Assembly (NCBI GenBank): GCA_024235315.1
Contig: JACKMP010000017.1
Span: 1-13,960, forward strand
DNA: 13,960 bases
Direction of reading: 5' to 3'
DNA from: Chromatiaceae bacterium
Lineage (GTDB): Bacteria > Pseudomonadota > Gammaproteobacteria > Chromatiales > Chromatiaceae
The translations under genes and the position numbers were made by a program. Below are positions 13,453-13,960 of the stretch, piece after piece. The notes beneath the pieces are model-generated. The model saw only the letters and a list, made by a program, of their open reading frames with translations. It was not told the DNA's origin and did not search any database. Positions within the stretch are counted from its first letter, which is position 1; each line of letters begins with the position of its first letter.

Positions 13453-13850
13453 TCGTTCTCGATACACACGTGTTGGTGTGGGTGGACGCCGGGGCCGCCG
13501 AGCTTGGGGAGGGCGCAGCCGGGTTGATTGATCGAGAGTTTTCGACCGATGGCGTGGGGGTTTCGGCCATTTCGTTTTGGGAAGTCGCCATGCTGGTTGC
13601 CAAGGAAAGACTGGTAGTGGGCAAACCCCTGCTGCGGTGGCGCGAGGAATTGCTTGCAGCAGGCCTGTGCGAGTTGCCGGTGGATGGACGCCTGGGCATT
13701 GAGGCGGCCGACCTCTCGAATTTCCATGGAGATCCAGCAGATCGACTGGTTGTCGCGACGGCGTTGAAGCTTGGGTGCGGCCTGGTCACGGCTGATCGTC
13801 AAATCCTGGCTTGGCCGGGTCCGCTGGAGACGATTGACGCCAGGCGGTAG
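13449..13850 (+). CDS. VapC PIN-domain toxin
   Basis: A 133-residue PIN-domain ribonuclease of the group paired with Phd antitoxins. All catalytic acidic residues are visible: Asp5 in IVLDTHVLVW, Glu45 in ISFWEVAML, Asp95 and Asp98 in HGDPADRLVV, and Asp116 in LVTADRQIL. The most likely start is TTG 13449-13451, which overlaps the antitoxin stop (TTGA) and has GGGAAG about seven bases upstream. It places the catalytic Asp at the family position. A TTG at 13434 would add MGSRS ahead of it. The weak start and the overlap would keep toxin output below that of the antitoxin. The frame is intact, unlike the relic at 12533-12914. Confidence 0.88.
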   Translation: MIVLDTHVLVWVDAGAAELGEGAAGLIDREFSTDGVGVSAISFWEVAMLVAKERLVVGKPLLRWREELLAAGLCELPVDGRLGIEAADLSNFHGDPADRLVVATALKLGCGLVTADRQILAWPGPLETIDARR

Positions 13851-13960
13851 TTTGCCGCGTCGCTGTGAAACGCGCTCCGATTTGTCAATGTTTACCCGAT
13901 GGTTGCGGTCTCTTGGCCCCTCACCCTGGTCCTCCGGGAGAGTGTCGCAAAAGCGGCTCT

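Overview
The window looks like an accessory stretch of a gammaproteobacterial chromosome, a Chromatiales or Ectothiorhodospiraceae-like organism by general impression. The pointers are the GC-rich codon use, a PEP-CTERM/exosortase extracellular-protein locus of the kind found in biofilm-forming aquatic and soil Proteobacteria, and many toxin-antitoxin modules. No rRNA, tRNA or CRISPR array was seen. The taxonomic placement is an impression, not a measurement.

Left part (1-3940): the tail of a BolA-like gene with a one-base deletion, then a chain of toxin-antitoxin modules separated by a repeated element. Element 1 (156-1278) carries a dead REP-associated (Y1, RAYT) transposase and is bounded by perfect 20-bp inverted repeats. 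Two gene-less relatives follow at 2018-2235 and about 3791-3933. Between them lie a CopG/PIN pair (1285-1942, minus), a ParD/ParE pair (2243-2793, minus) and an MntA/HepT nucleotidyltransferase/HEPN pair (3098-3768, plus).

Centre (3950-11182): the PEP-CTERM locus. A PEP-CTERM surface protein (4172-5218) has a good sigma-54 promoter candidate, a possible upstream activator dyad, a leader hairpin and a strong terminator. Next come the C-terminal remnant of a ThiF/E1-like paralogue, an intact ThiF/E1-like adenylyltransferase (5693-6553, minus), a 925-residue TPR lipoprotein of the PrsT type (6665-9442, plus) and two divergent exosortase-associated acyltransferases of the LuxI-like fold (9459-10187, minus; 10343-11182, plus). 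Relatives of those acyltransferases are long-chain N-acyl amino acid synthases. The exosortase itself is not in the window. Together this suggests an envelope pathway combining acyl-amino acid synthesis, carboxylate adenylation and surface-protein sorting; the role of the ThiF protein in it is an inference.

Right part (11205-13960): an intact-looking IS3-family element (11215-12532, TSD GGT, programmed -1 frameshift) sits in the last codons of an already dead VapC gene, whose antitoxin survives only as a tail. An intact Phd/VapC pair (13225-13850) with a clear promoter and palindromic operator closes the window.
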